Positions 18,229-28,021 are shown, counted from the first letter of the stretch. The stretch is 64,000 nucleotides of DNA from Pedobacter sp. Bi126 (GCF_918698245.1 NZ_CAKKMS010000003.1:806001-870000), one strand, 5' to 3'. Made by a program: numbers and translations. Notes: generated by a model from the sequence alone, not told the origin.

Positions 18229-18906
18229 TTAAGTAGCAGAGAGAGAATTGTAATACTCAAGCAACATTTGAATATCCTCATCCGATTTGAAACTTAACTT
18301 TTTGTCGACGATAAATTTAGTCAATGGCTCCTTTTTATCATTCAACGCATTCAGCAAACTTTTCTTGTCTTTTTTCACCTTAAGCAGCTGTCCGTTGTTG
18401 TAAATGAAATATAACTCACTGTTAACAACCGTTTTTTGACTTCTTGCAGATCCATAGGGTGTAACTTCAACAATAGCTTTTACAGGTTTTTTTAAAGCAA
18501 TAGCCTTTCCTGAATTTAAAACCATGTAATAGCTTTTCTCTGTATAAGTGCCATAGGGTGGAAACCCATTTCTAAAAACTTCGAGATATATAGGTGATGT
18601 TTTAGGCTTAATAAGCTGGAATTCTTTAACTGGGTTTTTAAAGGCCATCTCTTGCCCCCCGCTTAAAAAAACTAATCTATCAGACATTACGTCATAATTG
18701 AGATCCATGTTGTTAAAGTATTTTTCATCGGCCTGAAGAACATGACCTTTAATAAAGCTGTCGTAAAGGTATTCGGTACCAACAAACGTCCTTTCTTGCT
18801 TGGTACCGATAGGAGTTCCTACAATATCTTGCGAGATTTTAAATTGTGCCTGTGCAGTATAAACAGAAATGCTAAGCAATGAAGCTAAAAAAAATCCTTT
18901 GTTCAT
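18229..18906 (-). CDS. secreted protein of unknown function
   Basis: A 225-residue protein with a signal peptide (about 1-20, cut after YTAQA). The mature part starts QFKISQDIVGTPIGT, contains GTEYLYDSFIKG and LKKPVKAIVEVTP, and ends in a charged helical segment with KKDKKSLLNALNDKK and a probable C-terminal helix (DIQMLLEYYNSL). I do not recognise a named family. It looks like a periplasmic or outer-membrane-associated protein that sits alone, convergent with SusC/SusD unit 3. Its promoter should lie just above 18906; I see no clear box. Confidence 0.75.
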   Translation of the reverse strand: MNKGFFLASLLSISVYTAQAQFKISQDIVGTPIGTKQERTFVGTEYLYDSFIKGHVLQADEKYFNNMDLNYDVMSDRLVFLSGGQEMAFKNPVKEFQLIKPKTSPIYLEVFRNGFPPYGTYTEKSYYMVLNSGKAIALKKPVKAIVEVTPYGSARSQKTVVNSELYFIYNNGQLLKVKKDKKSLLNALNDKKEPLTKFIVDKKLSFKSDEDIQMLLEYYNSLSAT

Positions 18907-18969
18907 TTTAAGTACGGGTTATATGTGTATAATTTAAGAATATCTTTCTGATTATCAAAGTAGATATGT

Positions 18970-19110
18970 TTATTTCTTAGCTCCACTATATTTCGCTAGC
19001 TGGATAAAGAACAATCCGGAAAATACAATGCCTAATTCATTTCCAGGTTATCATCTTTTTATATACATCCAAATAGCAGCAATCATTTTCTTTAAAACCA
19101 AGGGGGGGCT
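18970..19110 (-). pseudogene. relic of the 3' end of a DoxX-family gene
   Basis: Read on the minus strand, 18970-19044 translates as GNELGIVFSGLFFIQLAKYS then GAKK and a stop. It aligns with the end of the intact doxX at 24390 (IELGIVFFGLIFIGPGKYS, then VDKK). Bases AATACAATGCCTAA are identical in both. Weaker similarity continues to about 19100 (AGCAGCAATCAT against GCTGCTATAATCAT), with a stop codon and deletions. It is a broken copy in the same orientation as the intact gene. Confidence 0.75.
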
Positions 19111-19176
19111 TCTAAAAGCGAACTTGCTTGCTATAAGCGCTTTAATAATATATAAATGGTTGCAAATTTAGGAGTG

Positions 19177-19185
19177 TAAAATTTG
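19177..19185 (+). promoter_or_regulatory. conserved leader element of susC unit 4
   Basis: Same TAAAATTTGCATTACA block and same 3' leader as in unit 3, 57 bases before the ATG at 19243. The near-identity of leader plus signal-peptide codons implies recent duplication or gene conversion between units 3 and 4, or shared regulation. Confidence 0.5.
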
Positions 19186-19242
19186 CATTACAGAATACTA
19201 AACCATATCTTGGATTATTATTAACTAAACTAAATTATTTTT

Positions 19243-22200
19243 ATGAAAAAACTTCTACAAAGTTTGTTCATATTGCTATTTATTGCCACTTCAGCAATAG
19301 CGCAAGATCGAACAATCACTGGAACAGTTACGGCCCAGGAAGATGGATTACCCCTCCCTGGTGTAAGTGTAAGAATTAAAGACGCATCAAACTCTGGCGT
19401 CTCTACAAATGCCGCAGGTAAATTTTCCATCAAGGTAAGTGCAGAAGCCAAGGTGCTAATTTTTTCTTCGGTTGGCTATTCCACACAAGAAATTGCCATT
19501 AGAGGTAGTGTCGTAAATGCATCTTTAGAAACAGATTCAAAGTCTCTGTCAGAAGTTGTGGTAACGGCATTGGGCCAAAAAAGAGAAGCCAAATCGTTAG
19601 GTTATGCTGCTACAACAGTTAAGAATAGCGATTTAACGGCTGGCCGTTCAACCAATGTGGTTAATGCATTGGCAGGTAAAGTAGCAGGTGTAAAAATTCT
19701 ATCAACAGGCGGTGCAACAGGAGCATCATCAAACATTAATATCAGGCAAGCCACAACTTTTACCGGATCGAACCAACCGCTATGGGTATTAGATGGTATT
19801 CCGATTGATAATGGTGGGGGTGCACAAGGTGTTAATACTGGTAGTACAAATTCAAACAGAGGTATTGATCTAAACCAGGATGACATTGAATCTGTAACCA
19901 TTTTAAAAGGACCTGCTGCTGCGGTGCTGTATGGTTCAAGAGCCGTTGCTGGTGCGGTAATTGTAACCACTAAAAAGGGAAGCAAAGGCCAGGCAGGAAG
20001 AGTAGAATTAAGCAGTAACTACAATTACATAGAGGTTAACCGTTTACCAGATTATCAGAACGGATACTCACAAGGAACCAATGGGTTATACGATCCTTTC
20101 TCTCAAATGTCGTGGGGAACAAAGGTAACCGGGCAAACAGTTACCAATTACCTTGGTAATGCTGAAACCCTTACCGCATATCCAGATAATGTTAAGGATA
20201 TATTTAAAGGAGGTTATAATTTACAGAACAATGTTACTTTTTCTGGTGGTACCGAAAAAACAGCCTACTACTTTAATTATGGAAATTTTAAAGAAAGTGG
20301 ATATATGGATAATAACACTTTGGCTAAAAATAACTTTACTGTTAATGCAAGTACACAATTGAGTAAAAATTTAACCATTAGTTCTTCAATTCAGTACATC
20401 CACAATAATTCTGTGGGTACTCCTACGGGTAATGCAAGGTCTAATCCTTTATTTGATGGTATGACTTTGCCCAGAACATACAACCTCGCAAATTATCCAT
20501 TTGAAACAGCAGCAGGTTTAAATAATATACCAACAAGTCGTGTTCCCAATGCAGGCTATACTTATTACAATATTTTAGGATCAGATAATCCATTATGGTC
20601 TATCAAATATGTTCTTTTTAAACAAAAAATAGACCGTGCCATTGGTAATGTTGGTTTAGATTATAAAATAGCAGACTGGTTAAGTGCTAATTATAAAATT
20701 GGTATAGATCAATATACAAATGTATCGAAAACAATTAATGAGAAATCATCTAACAATAACCAATCGGCAAGCAGGGCTGGTTCTATTATTGATAATACCA
20801 CCAATAGACGTGAGGTAAGCTCGTATTTCAATTTAGTGGCCAACAAAAGGTTTTTAAAAGATTTTGGTGCCAGATTTTTATTGGGTAACGAGATTAACTA
20901 TAGAAGAACAGATCAATTACAGGTCACTGGTAACGGTATACAGGCTGCCCATAACTACAATATTTCTAATACCTTAACGTATGTTCCGTTTCAAGCCATA
21001 ACAGAACAAAGCCTGGTTGGGGTATATGCCGATATTAGTTTAGATTATAAATCTTTTGCATACCTGTCTTTTACAGGCCGTAGAGATGTTTCTTCAACTT
21101 TTGCTCCTGATAAAAGAAGTTATTTTTATCCTAAGGTTGATGCCAGTTTCATTGCTACAGAGGCTTTCCCTGAATTAAAGAAAAATGACATTTTAACCTA
21201 TTTAAAAATCAGGGCCAACTATGCGAAAGTTGGTAGAGAGGCACCAGTTTATAGTACCGGCACCTATTTTGGTACTGCAGGCCCATCTGATGGCTTTGGT
21301 CCAAATTTAATTTTCCCGTTTAATGGTGTAAATGGGCAAACGTATTCGGATGCTGCTGGTAACATTAATATCAAGCCCGAATTTACGGCTTCAAGAGAAG
21401 TTGGTTTAGAGGCCAAGTTTTTAAAAGACAGGTTGAGCATCGATGTTGCCTACTATAGTACAAAAAGTACCGACATTATATTTTCTGTTCCCAGTGCGCC
21501 TTCTTCTGGTTTTAGCAGTACTTTACTTAATGCCGGAACCTTAAAAGCCCATGGTATTGAGTTGTTGATCAGTGGAACACCGGTAAAATCTACTGACTTT
21601 ATCTGGGATTTATCTGTAAACTTTACTAAAGGAAGAAACGAAGTAGTAGAATTAGCGCCGGGTGTACCTTTTATCGGTAACGGTGGTTTTACCAATCCCC
21701 AGGGCCGTATTGTTACTGGTTATCAATATGGAACGTTATTCGGACAGGTATTTAAGAAACTTAATGGGATGGATGTTGTGGATGCGAACGGTAGGTTGAG
21801 TTCTGGCCAGATCAATACCACAGAATTGCAGCCAATTGGGGATCCAAATCCAAAATGGACAGGTGGTGTAAATACTACATTCTCTTATAAAGGTTTATCA
21901 TTAAGTTTATTTGCAGATATCCGCTATGGTGGTGATATTTATTCGAGAACAATTACCGACTTAAGAAGATATGGTGTTGCTGAAGAAACAGGAAATAGAG
22001 ATCGTTTATATACGCACAATGCAGTATATGCTGATGGTACGCCAAATAATACATTAATTACAGCCGAACAATATTATAGTGATTTATACTCTTCGGCAGC
22101 GCAACAGTATGCGGTTTTTGATGGTTCCTGGATCAGGTTACGTGAAGCTACATTATCTTATCGTATCCCAAGCAAATTATTAAACAAACTGAGCTTTATA

Positions 22201-22371
22201 AAAGGAATTAATGTTGGGTTAACGGGAAGAAATCTTTTGATGTATGCACCTAATTTCCCTCACTTAGATCCAGAGAATAACCTTTTAGGTGTTGGTAATG
22301 GGCAAGGTATAGAGTATAATGGCCAGCCTCAAACTAGAACCTATGGTGGATTTTTAAAATTATCATTTTAG
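19243..22371 (+). CDS. SusC/RagA-family TonB-dependent outer-membrane transporter (unit 4)
   Basis: A 1042-residue SusC with the same signal peptide as unit 3, a regulatory-like domain (GTVTAQEDGLPLPGVSVRIK), TonB-box-like EVVVTALGQKREAKSLGY, a plug (INIRQATTFTGSNQ, VLDGIPIDN, GPAAAVLYGSRAVAGAVI) and a barrel ending GGFLKLSF. The plug follows the pattern of unit 1 (SLGxA..VK) rather than units 2 and 3. It is followed after 18 bases by a SusD-like_2 lipoprotein, again like unit 1. The substrate is unknown. Confidence 0.95.
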   Translation: MKKLLQSLFILLFIATSAIAQDRTITGTVTAQEDGLPLPGVSVRIKDASNSGVSTNAAGKFSIKVSAEAKVLIFSSVGYSTQEIAIRGSVVNASLETDSKSLSEVVVTALGQKREAKSLGYAATTVKNSDLTAGRSTNVVNALAGKVAGVKILSTGGATGASSNINIRQATTFTGSNQPLWVLDGIPIDNGGGAQGVNTGSTNSNRGIDLNQDDIESVTILKGPAAAVLYGSRAVAGAVIVTTKKGSKGQAGRVELSSNYNYIEVNRLPDYQNGYSQGTNGLYDPFSQMSWGTKVTGQTVTNYLGNAETLTAYPDNVKDIFKGGYNLQNNVTFSGGTEKTAYYFNYGNFKESGYMDNNTLAKNNFTVNASTQLSKNLTISSSIQYIHNNSVGTPTGNARSNPLFDGMTLPRTYNLANYPFETAAGLNNIPTSRVPNAGYTYYNILGSDNPLWSIKYVLFKQKIDRAIGNVGLDYKIADWLSANYKIGIDQYTNVSKTINEKSSNNNQSASRAGSIIDNTTNRREVSSYFNLVANKRFLKDFGARFLLGNEINYRRTDQLQVTGNGIQAAHNYNISNTLTYVPFQAITEQSLVGVYADISLDYKSFAYLSFTGRRDVSSTFAPDKRSYFYPKVDASFIATEAFPELKKNDILTYLKIRANYAKVGREAPVYSTGTYFGTAGPSDGFGPNLIFPFNGVNGQTYSDAAGNINIKPEFTASREVGLEAKFLKDRLSIDVAYYSTKSTDIIFSVPSAPSSGFSSTLLNAGTLKAHGIELLISGTPVKSTDFIWDLSVNFTKGRNEVVELAPGVPFIGNGGFTNPQGRIVTGYQYGTLFGQVFKKLNGMDVVDANGRLSSGQINTTELQPIGDPNPKWTGGVNTTFSYKGLSLSLFADIRYGGDIYSRTITDLRRYGVAEETGNRDRLYTHNAVYADGTPNNTLITAEQYYSDLYSSAAQQYAVFDGSWIRLREATLSYRIPSKLLNKLSFIKGINVGLTGRNLLMYAPNFPHLDPENNLLGVGNGQGIEYNGQPQTRTYGGFLKLSF

Positions 22372-22389
22372 TATTAGGAGAGTTTAAAT

Positions 22390-23865
22390 ATGAAAATTAA
22401 TATAAAGAAAATAGTTTTTGGACTGGCATTAGCCATGACAGGACTGAGCTCGTGCAAGAAATTTGTAGACATTAATGATGATCCTACACGATTAAAAGAT
22501 CCTGATGCCAGTTTGGTTTTACCTGCAGCACAGGGCAGAGTGGGCTTTACAATGGGCTCTGATATTCATCGGTTTACATCCTTATGGGTACAACAGTTTG
22601 CGGCACAAGGTGGTGGCGCGGCTCAACCTACTCAATATGATAAATATGCAGTAGGTGAAAGCGACGTCAATAATACATGGGCAGCTACTTTTTCGGGAAC
22701 ATTGGCAGATTTGCAGAAAGTGATCGAAAAAACCAAAGCAACAAGCCCAAAATATGCGGGTGTTGCAGAGTTGGTAAAGGCTTATGTTTATCAAACCCAT
22801 GTTGATGCATTTGGAGATCTTCCCTATTCAGAAGCCATTGGTTATGAAGCGAATTTAAAACCCAAGTTTGATGGATCTTCAGCTATATATGATAATCTGT
22901 TTGGTTTAATTGATGAGGGAATTGCAGATATCAAAAAGGCATCTTTACTGGCACCTACAACCGATGACCTATTTTATGGTGGTGACATGGATAAATGGGA
23001 ACGTTTTGGAAATGCTTTAAAACTAAGAATGTTTATCCACTACTTTTCTACCAATGGAACAGCTGCAGATGCAACAAGAGCTAAAACAGGCATAACTGCT
23101 ATATTGGCTGCGAATAAACTGTTAAGAGCAAATACCGACAATTTTCAGATGCGCTTTTTAACTTCTGCCAATCAAACCAACCCAATTCACCAATTTGAAG
23201 GATCAAGACCAAACCAGTTTTTCCCGAGTAAAACATTGGTTGATATCATGAATGCCAAGAGCGATAGTAGAAGAAATTCATTTTTCACCTTACAGGGAAC
23301 TGCATATGTTGGCGCAACGAATGGCAATGGTGATGTAGTGGTAAGTACTGCTTTTTCGCGCATGAGCACTTATCTCAGAGGGAAACTTTCAGCAGGCGCA
23401 TATTCTGGTGAGGCACCGATAAGAATGTTAACTTTTGCTGAGCAAAATCAGATTTTAGCTGAATATTTTGCCAGAACAAACGGAGGTAATGATTTAACCA
23501 CAGCAGATACCTATTATAAAGCAGGTATAACCGCTTCATTTGCAAGTGCAGTTGAATTTTCAGATGGGACGGAAGCTGCGGCCGTAACCGCCGGTTTAGC
23601 TACTTATCTGGCTTCAACTAATGGAACATTGGCAACAGGCAATGCCCTGCAAAAAATTATCGAAGAAAAGTTTGTATCCAACTTTGGGGTTGCTATAGAG
23701 CCCTGGACGGACTGGAGAAGAACAGGCTTTCCTGTACTATCACCAGTGTCTCCTGCAACAGCCATTCCGCGTATATTACCATACTCATTCAACGAAAGAA
23801 GCTACAATCCTAACACACCAGCCCGACCTTCAGTATTTGTAAAATCTGTATTTTGGGATAAATAA
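22390..23865 (+). CDS. SusD-like surface lipoprotein (SusD-like_2 type, unit 4)
   Basis: A 491-residue lipoprotein with lipobox LSSCKK (Cys22). It begins FVDINDDPTRLKDPDASLVL, the mark of the SusD-like_2 group seen also in unit 1, and continues with ELVKAYVYQTHVDAFGDLPY and, near the end, EPWTDWRRTGFPVLSP. It probably caps the unit 4 transporter. The next gene starts 8 bases downstream. Confidence 0.93.
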   Translation: MKINIKKIVFGLALAMTGLSSCKKFVDINDDPTRLKDPDASLVLPAAQGRVGFTMGSDIHRFTSLWVQQFAAQGGGAAQPTQYDKYAVGESDVNNTWAATFSGTLADLQKVIEKTKATSPKYAGVAELVKAYVYQTHVDAFGDLPYSEAIGYEANLKPKFDGSSAIYDNLFGLIDEGIADIKKASLLAPTTDDLFYGGDMDKWERFGNALKLRMFIHYFSTNGTAADATRAKTGITAILAANKLLRANTDNFQMRFLTSANQTNPIHQFEGSRPNQFFPSKTLVDIMNAKSDSRRNSFFTLQGTAYVGATNGNGDVVVSTAFSRMSTYLRGKLSAGAYSGEAPIRMLTFAEQNQILAEYFARTNGGNDLTTADTYYKAGITASFASAVEFSDGTEAAAVTAGLATYLASTNGTLATGNALQKIIEEKFVSNFGVAIEPWTDWRRTGFPVLSPVSPATAIPRILPYSFNERSYNPNTPARPSVFVKSVFWDK

Positions 23866-23873
23866 TTATAACT

Positions 23874-24323
23874 ATGAAAAGAATTTTAATCATACTATTT
23901 GCATCAATTTTAGGCTTGGCCTCATGCAAAAAAGACCCAAAGCAACCTGAAACGCTTGATACACCCGCTACAATTACATTTGATGGCAACTTAAATACGG
24001 TATCCGGTACATATTCAAGCTATGCTAGTGCTACTCCTTCCACAAAAGGAACAGGAACAGTAAGTATTGTAATTACCTATAGTGGAGATGTAAAAACACT
24101 TTCGTTTACTACACCAACAGGCACAGTTATTAACAACCTGGGTACAGCTACAGTAAGTGGCGGTTCTTACACTTTTACCAAACTCGTAAAAGATTTACGT
24201 GGTGCGGCTGATGCCCCACTCCCAACCTCTGGCACAAGTGGAGCAGTTGTTTTAACGGTTACCGCTACCCTCGGGAATGGACAAACGGTAAAACGCTTTT
24301 TTACCATTAACATTACCGGATAA
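23874..24323 (+). CDS. small lipoprotein of SusC/SusD unit 4
   Basis: A 149-residue lipoprotein with lipobox LASCKK (Cys18) followed by DPKQPE. The mature part is Thr/Ser/Gly-rich and reads as one beta-sandwich (TVSIVITYSGDVKTLSFTTP, VVLTVTATLGNGQTVKRFF), similar in character to a short Ig-like domain. It is the last gene of the operon, 8 bases after the SusD gene and before a terminator. It holds the same position as the larger lipoprotein in unit 1, but I see no clear sequence identity. Function is unknown. Confidence 0.8.
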   Translation: MKRILIILFASILGLASCKKDPKQPETLDTPATITFDGNLNTVSGTYSSYASATPSTKGTGTVSIVITYSGDVKTLSFTTPTGTVINNLGTATVSGGSYTFTKLVKDLRGAADAPLPTSGTSGAVVLTVTATLGNGQTVKRFFTINITG

Positions 24324-24330
24324 TTTGTTC

Positions 24331-24370
24331 GAAAGAAAGGCTTGGAAATTTTCCAGGCCTTTCTTTTTTA
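24331..24370 (+). terminator. terminator of unit 4
   Basis: GAAAGAAAGGCTTGGAAA pairs with TTTTCCAGGCCTTTCTTT and runs into T6. The A-rich left arm makes it possibly bidirectional for the convergent doxX. Confidence 0.88.
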
Positions 24371-24389
24371 AATTGAAAAGAATTTAAGC

Positions 24390-24797
24390 TTATTTCTTAT
24401 CCACACTATACTTGCCCGGACCAATAAAAATCAGTCCGAAAAATACAATGCCTAACTCTATTGCATGACTGGCACCGCCTAATCCATCTCCTTTACCAAA
24501 ATGAACCAGTGCTGCTATAATCATCGTAAAGATTAATAAAATTAGCGCCGGACGGAAAAACAATCCTACAATTAGCAAGAAACCACCAAAGGTTTCGGTA
24601 GCGGCGGCCATAAAGCCCCAAAATATAGGTAAAAAGTCTATGCCGATTACTTTCATACTTCCTCCCAGTCCAGTCCAGCCATTTGGGCCCCCTGCAAGTT
24701 TCGGGAAACCATGAATAATAAACATGGTGCCTAAACCAATGCGTAGCAGCAACAAGCCCGTATTGCGGTATTTTCCTAAATTATCTAAAATTGCCAT
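24390..24797 (-). CDS. DoxX-family membrane protein
   Basis: A 135-residue protein with four predicted membrane helices. The pattern GLLLLRIGLGTMFIIHGFPK at the N-terminus and the Glu in AAATETFGGFLL are typical of DoxX/TQO small-subunit-like proteins (inner membrane, possible quinone or thiol redox link; precise role unknown). Its ATG directly follows the stop codon of the LD-carboxypeptidase gene with no gap, so the two are one operon. A dead copy of its 3' end lies at 18970. Confidence 0.88.
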   Translation of the reverse strand: MAILDNLGKYRNTGLLLLRIGLGTMFIIHGFPKLAGGPNGWTGLGGSMKVIGIDFLPIFWGFMAAATETFGGFLLIVGLFFRPALILLIFTMIIAALVHFGKGDGLGGASHAIELGIVFFGLIFIGPGKYSVDKK

Positions 24798-25697
24798 CTA
24801 TAAATATTTAAATTGAACGTTATTTGTTTCTATTTTTAAGTTCACCTCAGCACCTAAAACCATACTGAGGTTGTTATCGATATGTCCCGTTGGGAAATTA
24901 AAGCAGACTGGAAAATCATAGTCCTTAACAATATCCCAAATTACCTCATCGGCCGTTTGCCCGAAAGAAATCTTTTCTTCTTCTATTTCATTAAAGGTAC
25001 CAATAATCAAACCCTTTAAGACTTTTAGTTTACCCGCCCTTTTCAGCATCCGCAACATGCGGTCTATACTGTATTCTTGCTCGCCAACATCTTCCAAAAA
25101 GAGAATTTTATCTGTAAAATCCATTTCCGAAACCGAGCCCTGTAACATGGTAAGCAAAGTTAAATTGCCTCCAATCAAAACCCCGGTTGCCTCTCCTGCC
25201 CGATTTTCAAAGGCACTTTGGTAAGAATAGGTCGGTTTCTCACCAAATAAAGTCTGCTGTAAAGAAATTAAAGCTTCTGTGGTAGATTCGTCAAAAGTAT
25301 AGGGCATTTGCGCGTGCATGCACTGGGTATTACATTGCGCAATAAGGTGCGACAATAGTATGGTAATATCGCTGAAACCCACAAACCATTTAGGGTTCTT
25401 GTTAAATTCAGTAAAGTCAAGGTCATCAATAATCCTGATGGTACCATAACCGCCACGGCCCGAAATAATCGCTTTTATAGATGGATCGTCTAAAAAACGC
25501 TGAATATCTTTAGTTCTTAACGCATCAGTTCCTGCAAACTGGTGATGACTGGCGTATACACTTTCGCCAACAATAACCTCCAAGCCCCAGCTTTCTAATC
25601 GTGCTATGGCATGGTCTATAGGTTTAGGTAATTTCTTTGCCGGACATACCAGGGCAATCTTATCTCCTTTTTTTAAATACGGGGGCTGCTTAATCAT
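24798..25697 (-). CDS. S66-family LD-carboxypeptidase (LdcA/MccF-like)
   Basis: The start chosen is the ATG at 25697 ([20 protein letters not shown]), giving 299 residues, normal for the family; an open extension to 25793 would run into metG. The motif [12 protein letters not shown] carries the nucleophilic Ser109, [17 protein letters not shown] is the conserved substrate-pocket region, and [15 protein letters not shown] holds the C-terminal catalytic His. Family members remove the terminal D-Ala from murein tetrapeptides in cell-wall recycling, or cleave microcin C-type conjugates; which applies here is not evident. It is cytoplasmic, divergent from metG with only 40 bases between starts. 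Confidence 0.9.
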   Translation of the reverse strand: MIKQPPYLKKGDKIALVCPAKKLPKPIDHAIARLESWGLEVIVGESVYASHHQFAGTDALRTKDIQRFLDDPSIKAIISGRGGYGTIRIIDDLDFTEFNKNPKWFVGFSDITILLSHLIAQCNTQCMHAQMPYTFDESTTEALISLQQTLFGEKPTYSYQSAFENRAGEATGVLIGGNLTLLTMLQGSVSEMDFTDKILFLEDVGEQEYSIDRMLRMLKRAGKLKVLKGLIIGTFNEIEEEKISFGQTADEVIWDIVKDYDFPVCFNFPTGHIDNNLSMVLGAEVNLKIETNNVQFKYL

Positions 25698-25709
25698 CTT
25701 CAAAACACT

Positions 25710-25717
25710 TATCTTTG
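25710..25717 (+). promoter_or_regulatory. -7 box of metG
   Basis: TATCTTTG matches TAnnTTTG exactly. It implies a transcript start near 25723, which excludes ATG-like starts further upstream and supports the TTG at 25738. It lies in the 40-base gap to the divergent LD-carboxypeptidase. Confidence 0.75.
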
Positions 25718-25737
25718 CCAAATTAATAAAAATTGTT

Positions 25738-27846
25738 TTGGATAATAGTAAAATTAAAAGATATACCGTAACTGCAGCGCTTCCATATACCAATGGACCA
25801 GTTCATATTGGACACCTGGCGGGTGTTTACATCCCTGCAGATATTTATGCCCGTTATTTAAGGTCGAATAAACGTGATGTAAAGTTTATCTGTGGATCTG
25901 ACGAAAATGGTGTGCCCATTACTTTAAAAGCCAAAAGAGAAGGTATTACGCCTCAGGAAGTGGTAGATAAGTATCATAAGATTATTGGCGATTCTTTTAA
26001 AGAATTCGGCGTATCTTTCGATATCTATCACCGTACCTCATCGCTTACCCATCACCAAACTGCTGCCGATTTCTTCGAAACGCTTTACAATAAAGGTGTT
26101 TTTACCGAAGAGGTTACCGAGCAATATTACGATGCCACTGCGAAACAATTTTTAGCCGATCGTTATATTACCGGTACCTGTCCTAAATGTGGTAACGAAA
26201 ATGCTTATGGCGATCAGTGCGAAAACTGTGGCTCTACACTTAATGCGACCGATTTAATCAATCCAAAATCTACCCTGTCTGGCGATAAACCAATTTTAAA
26301 GGAAACTAAAAACTGGTTTCTGCCACTAGATAAATACGAAGACCGTTTACGCACCTATATCGAAAGCCATAAGGAATGGCGTCCAAATGTGTACGGCCAA
26401 TGCCAAAGCTGGTTAAATGCAGGTTTGCAGCCAAGGGCCATGACCAGAGATTTAGATTGGGGTGTTCGTGTTCCGCTTCGCGATGCCGAAGGTAAAGTGC
26501 TTTATGTTTGGTTCGATGCCCCTATTGGATATATTTCTGCAACCAAAGAGCTTTGTAACTATGCCAAACTCGATGTTTGGAACCCCAAAGCTGAAGAATA
26601 TTACATCAGCAGTTACGAAAACGATAAATGTGGCTGGGAAGAATACTGGAAAAGCGACGAAACCAAACTGGTTCACTTTATCGGTAAAGATAACATCGTT
26701 TTCCACTGCATTATTTTCCCTGCAATGTTAATGGCGCATGGCGAATATACCCTGGCCGATAATGTGCCGGCAAACGAATTTTTAAACTTAGAAGGACAAA
26801 AAATATCGACTTCTAAAAACTGGGCAGTTTGGCTGAACGAATATTTAAGAGAGTTTGAAGGTAAACAAGATGTATTGCGTTATGTATTAACCGCAACAGC
26901 CCCCGAGACTAAGGATAATGATTTTACCTGGAAAGATTTTCAGGCGAGAAACAATAATGAATTGGTGGCTATTCTAGGGAACTTTGTAAACCGGGTTGTG
27001 GTACTTACGCATAAATACTTCGGTGGTTCAGTACCTACCTGTATGGAAATTACGGATGTAGATCAGGCTGTTATTGATGAACTGGCTGGGTACCCTGCTA
27101 AAGTCTCTGCGTCTATCGAGAATTATCGCTTTAGAGAGGCCTTATCAGAAGTAATGAATGTTGCCCGTTTAGGAAATAAATACCTGGCCGAAACCGAGCC
27201 GTGGAAATTGATTAAAACGGATGAAGACCGTGTAAGAACGATATTGAATATTGCGCTTCAAATTGCCGCCAATATTCAGATCCTGATCGAACCTTTCTTG
27301 CCATTTACAGCAGAAAAGTTAATGAAGATGCTTCAAAACGGCGGTCATGATTGGGATGATGCAGGTACGGTGAGCCTGTTAAAACGTGGCCACGAAATTG
27401 GCGAAGCTGTGCTCTTGTTTGATAAAATTGAAGATGCAGAGATCGACTTCCAGATTGAGAAACTAAACCAAAGCAAGGCCAGTAATGCAGCCAGTAATAT
27501 AGTTGCTGTTCCGGCAAAAGAGAATATCCAGTTTGATGATTTTTCGGCAATGGATATCCGTGTGGCCACCATTGTTGCTGCCGAAAAAGTAGAGAAAACA
27601 AAAAAACTATTAAAATTAACCGTAAATACCGGTATCGACGAAAGAACAGTGGTTTCGGGCATAGCCGAATATTATAAACCTGAAGATATTGTTGGTAAAC
27701 AGGTAAGTATGATCGTAAATCTTGCTCCACGCGAAATCAAAGGGATTTTATCGCAGGGAATGATCCTGATGGCCGAAAATGCCGAAGGCAAACTCACTTT
27801 TGTGGCACCTGTAGAAAAATTCCCAGAGGGTAGTGTAATTAGATAG
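25738..27846 (+). CDS. metG: methionyl-tRNA synthetase
   Basis: A 702-residue class I synthetase charging tRNA-Met. It shows the HIGH motif in PVHIGHLAG near the N-terminus, a four-Cys zinc knuckle ([18 protein letters not shown]), the KMSKS-equivalent KISTSKNW and a C-terminal EMAP/Trbp111-like tRNA-binding domain (about 590-702, [20 protein letters not shown] and SQGMILMA). No ATG is available between the promoter and the conserved [14 protein letters not shown], so translation most likely begins at TTG 25738 (LDNSKIKRY). The frame is open back to 25606, but that lies within the divergent gene and above the promoter. Confidence 0.96.
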   Translation: MDNSKIKRYTVTAALPYTNGPVHIGHLAGVYIPADIYARYLRSNKRDVKFICGSDENGVPITLKAKREGITPQEVVDKYHKIIGDSFKEFGVSFDIYHRTSSLTHHQTAADFFETLYNKGVFTEEVTEQYYDATAKQFLADRYITGTCPKCGNENAYGDQCENCGSTLNATDLINPKSTLSGDKPILKETKNWFLPLDKYEDRLRTYIESHKEWRPNVYGQCQSWLNAGLQPRAMTRDLDWGVRVPLRDAEGKVLYVWFDAPIGYISATKELCNYAKLDVWNPKAEEYYISSYENDKCGWEEYWKSDETKLVHFIGKDNIVFHCIIFPAMLMAHGEYTLADNVPANEFLNLEGQKISTSKNWAVWLNEYLREFEGKQDVLRYVLTATAPETKDNDFTWKDFQARNNNELVAILGNFVNRVVVLTHKYFGGSVPTCMEITDVDQAVIDELAGYPAKVSASIENYRFREALSEVMNVARLGNKYLAETEPWKLIKTDEDRVRTILNIALQIAANIQILIEPFLPFTAEKLMKMLQNGGHDWDDAGTVSLLKRGHEIGEAVLLFDKIEDAEIDFQIEKLNQSKASNAASNIVAVPAKENIQFDDFSAMDIRVATIVAAEKVEKTKKLLKLTVNTGIDERTVVSGIAEYYKPEDIVGKQVSMIVNLAPREIKGILSQGMILMAENAEGKLTFVAPVEKFPEGSVIR

Positions 27847-27871
27847 TGTTTGCCTGCCGTAATTAAGATAT

Positions 27872-27907
27872 AAAGCCGTTTGATTAATTTCAAACGGCTT
27901 TTTTTTA
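27872..27907 (+). terminator. terminator of metG
   Basis: AAAGCCGTTTGA (27872-27883) pairs with 27890-27901 and is followed by a run of eight T. Confidence 0.93.
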
Positions 27908-28021
27908 TTGCTTATCCTTATGCAATAATCCTAAATGCCGTTTGTTATAACTTATTTTTTAAAGACAATTTCCTTAGGTAAATGCTTGTTAAAATGAATT
28001 CTCTTGCGACAAAACTTTTGT

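Noticed and set aside
27305..27730. 141-codon minus-strand frame opposite metG
   Set aside because: It lies within the conserved tRNA-binding domain of metG and its composition (many Tyr, Leu, His) is that of an antisense shadow.
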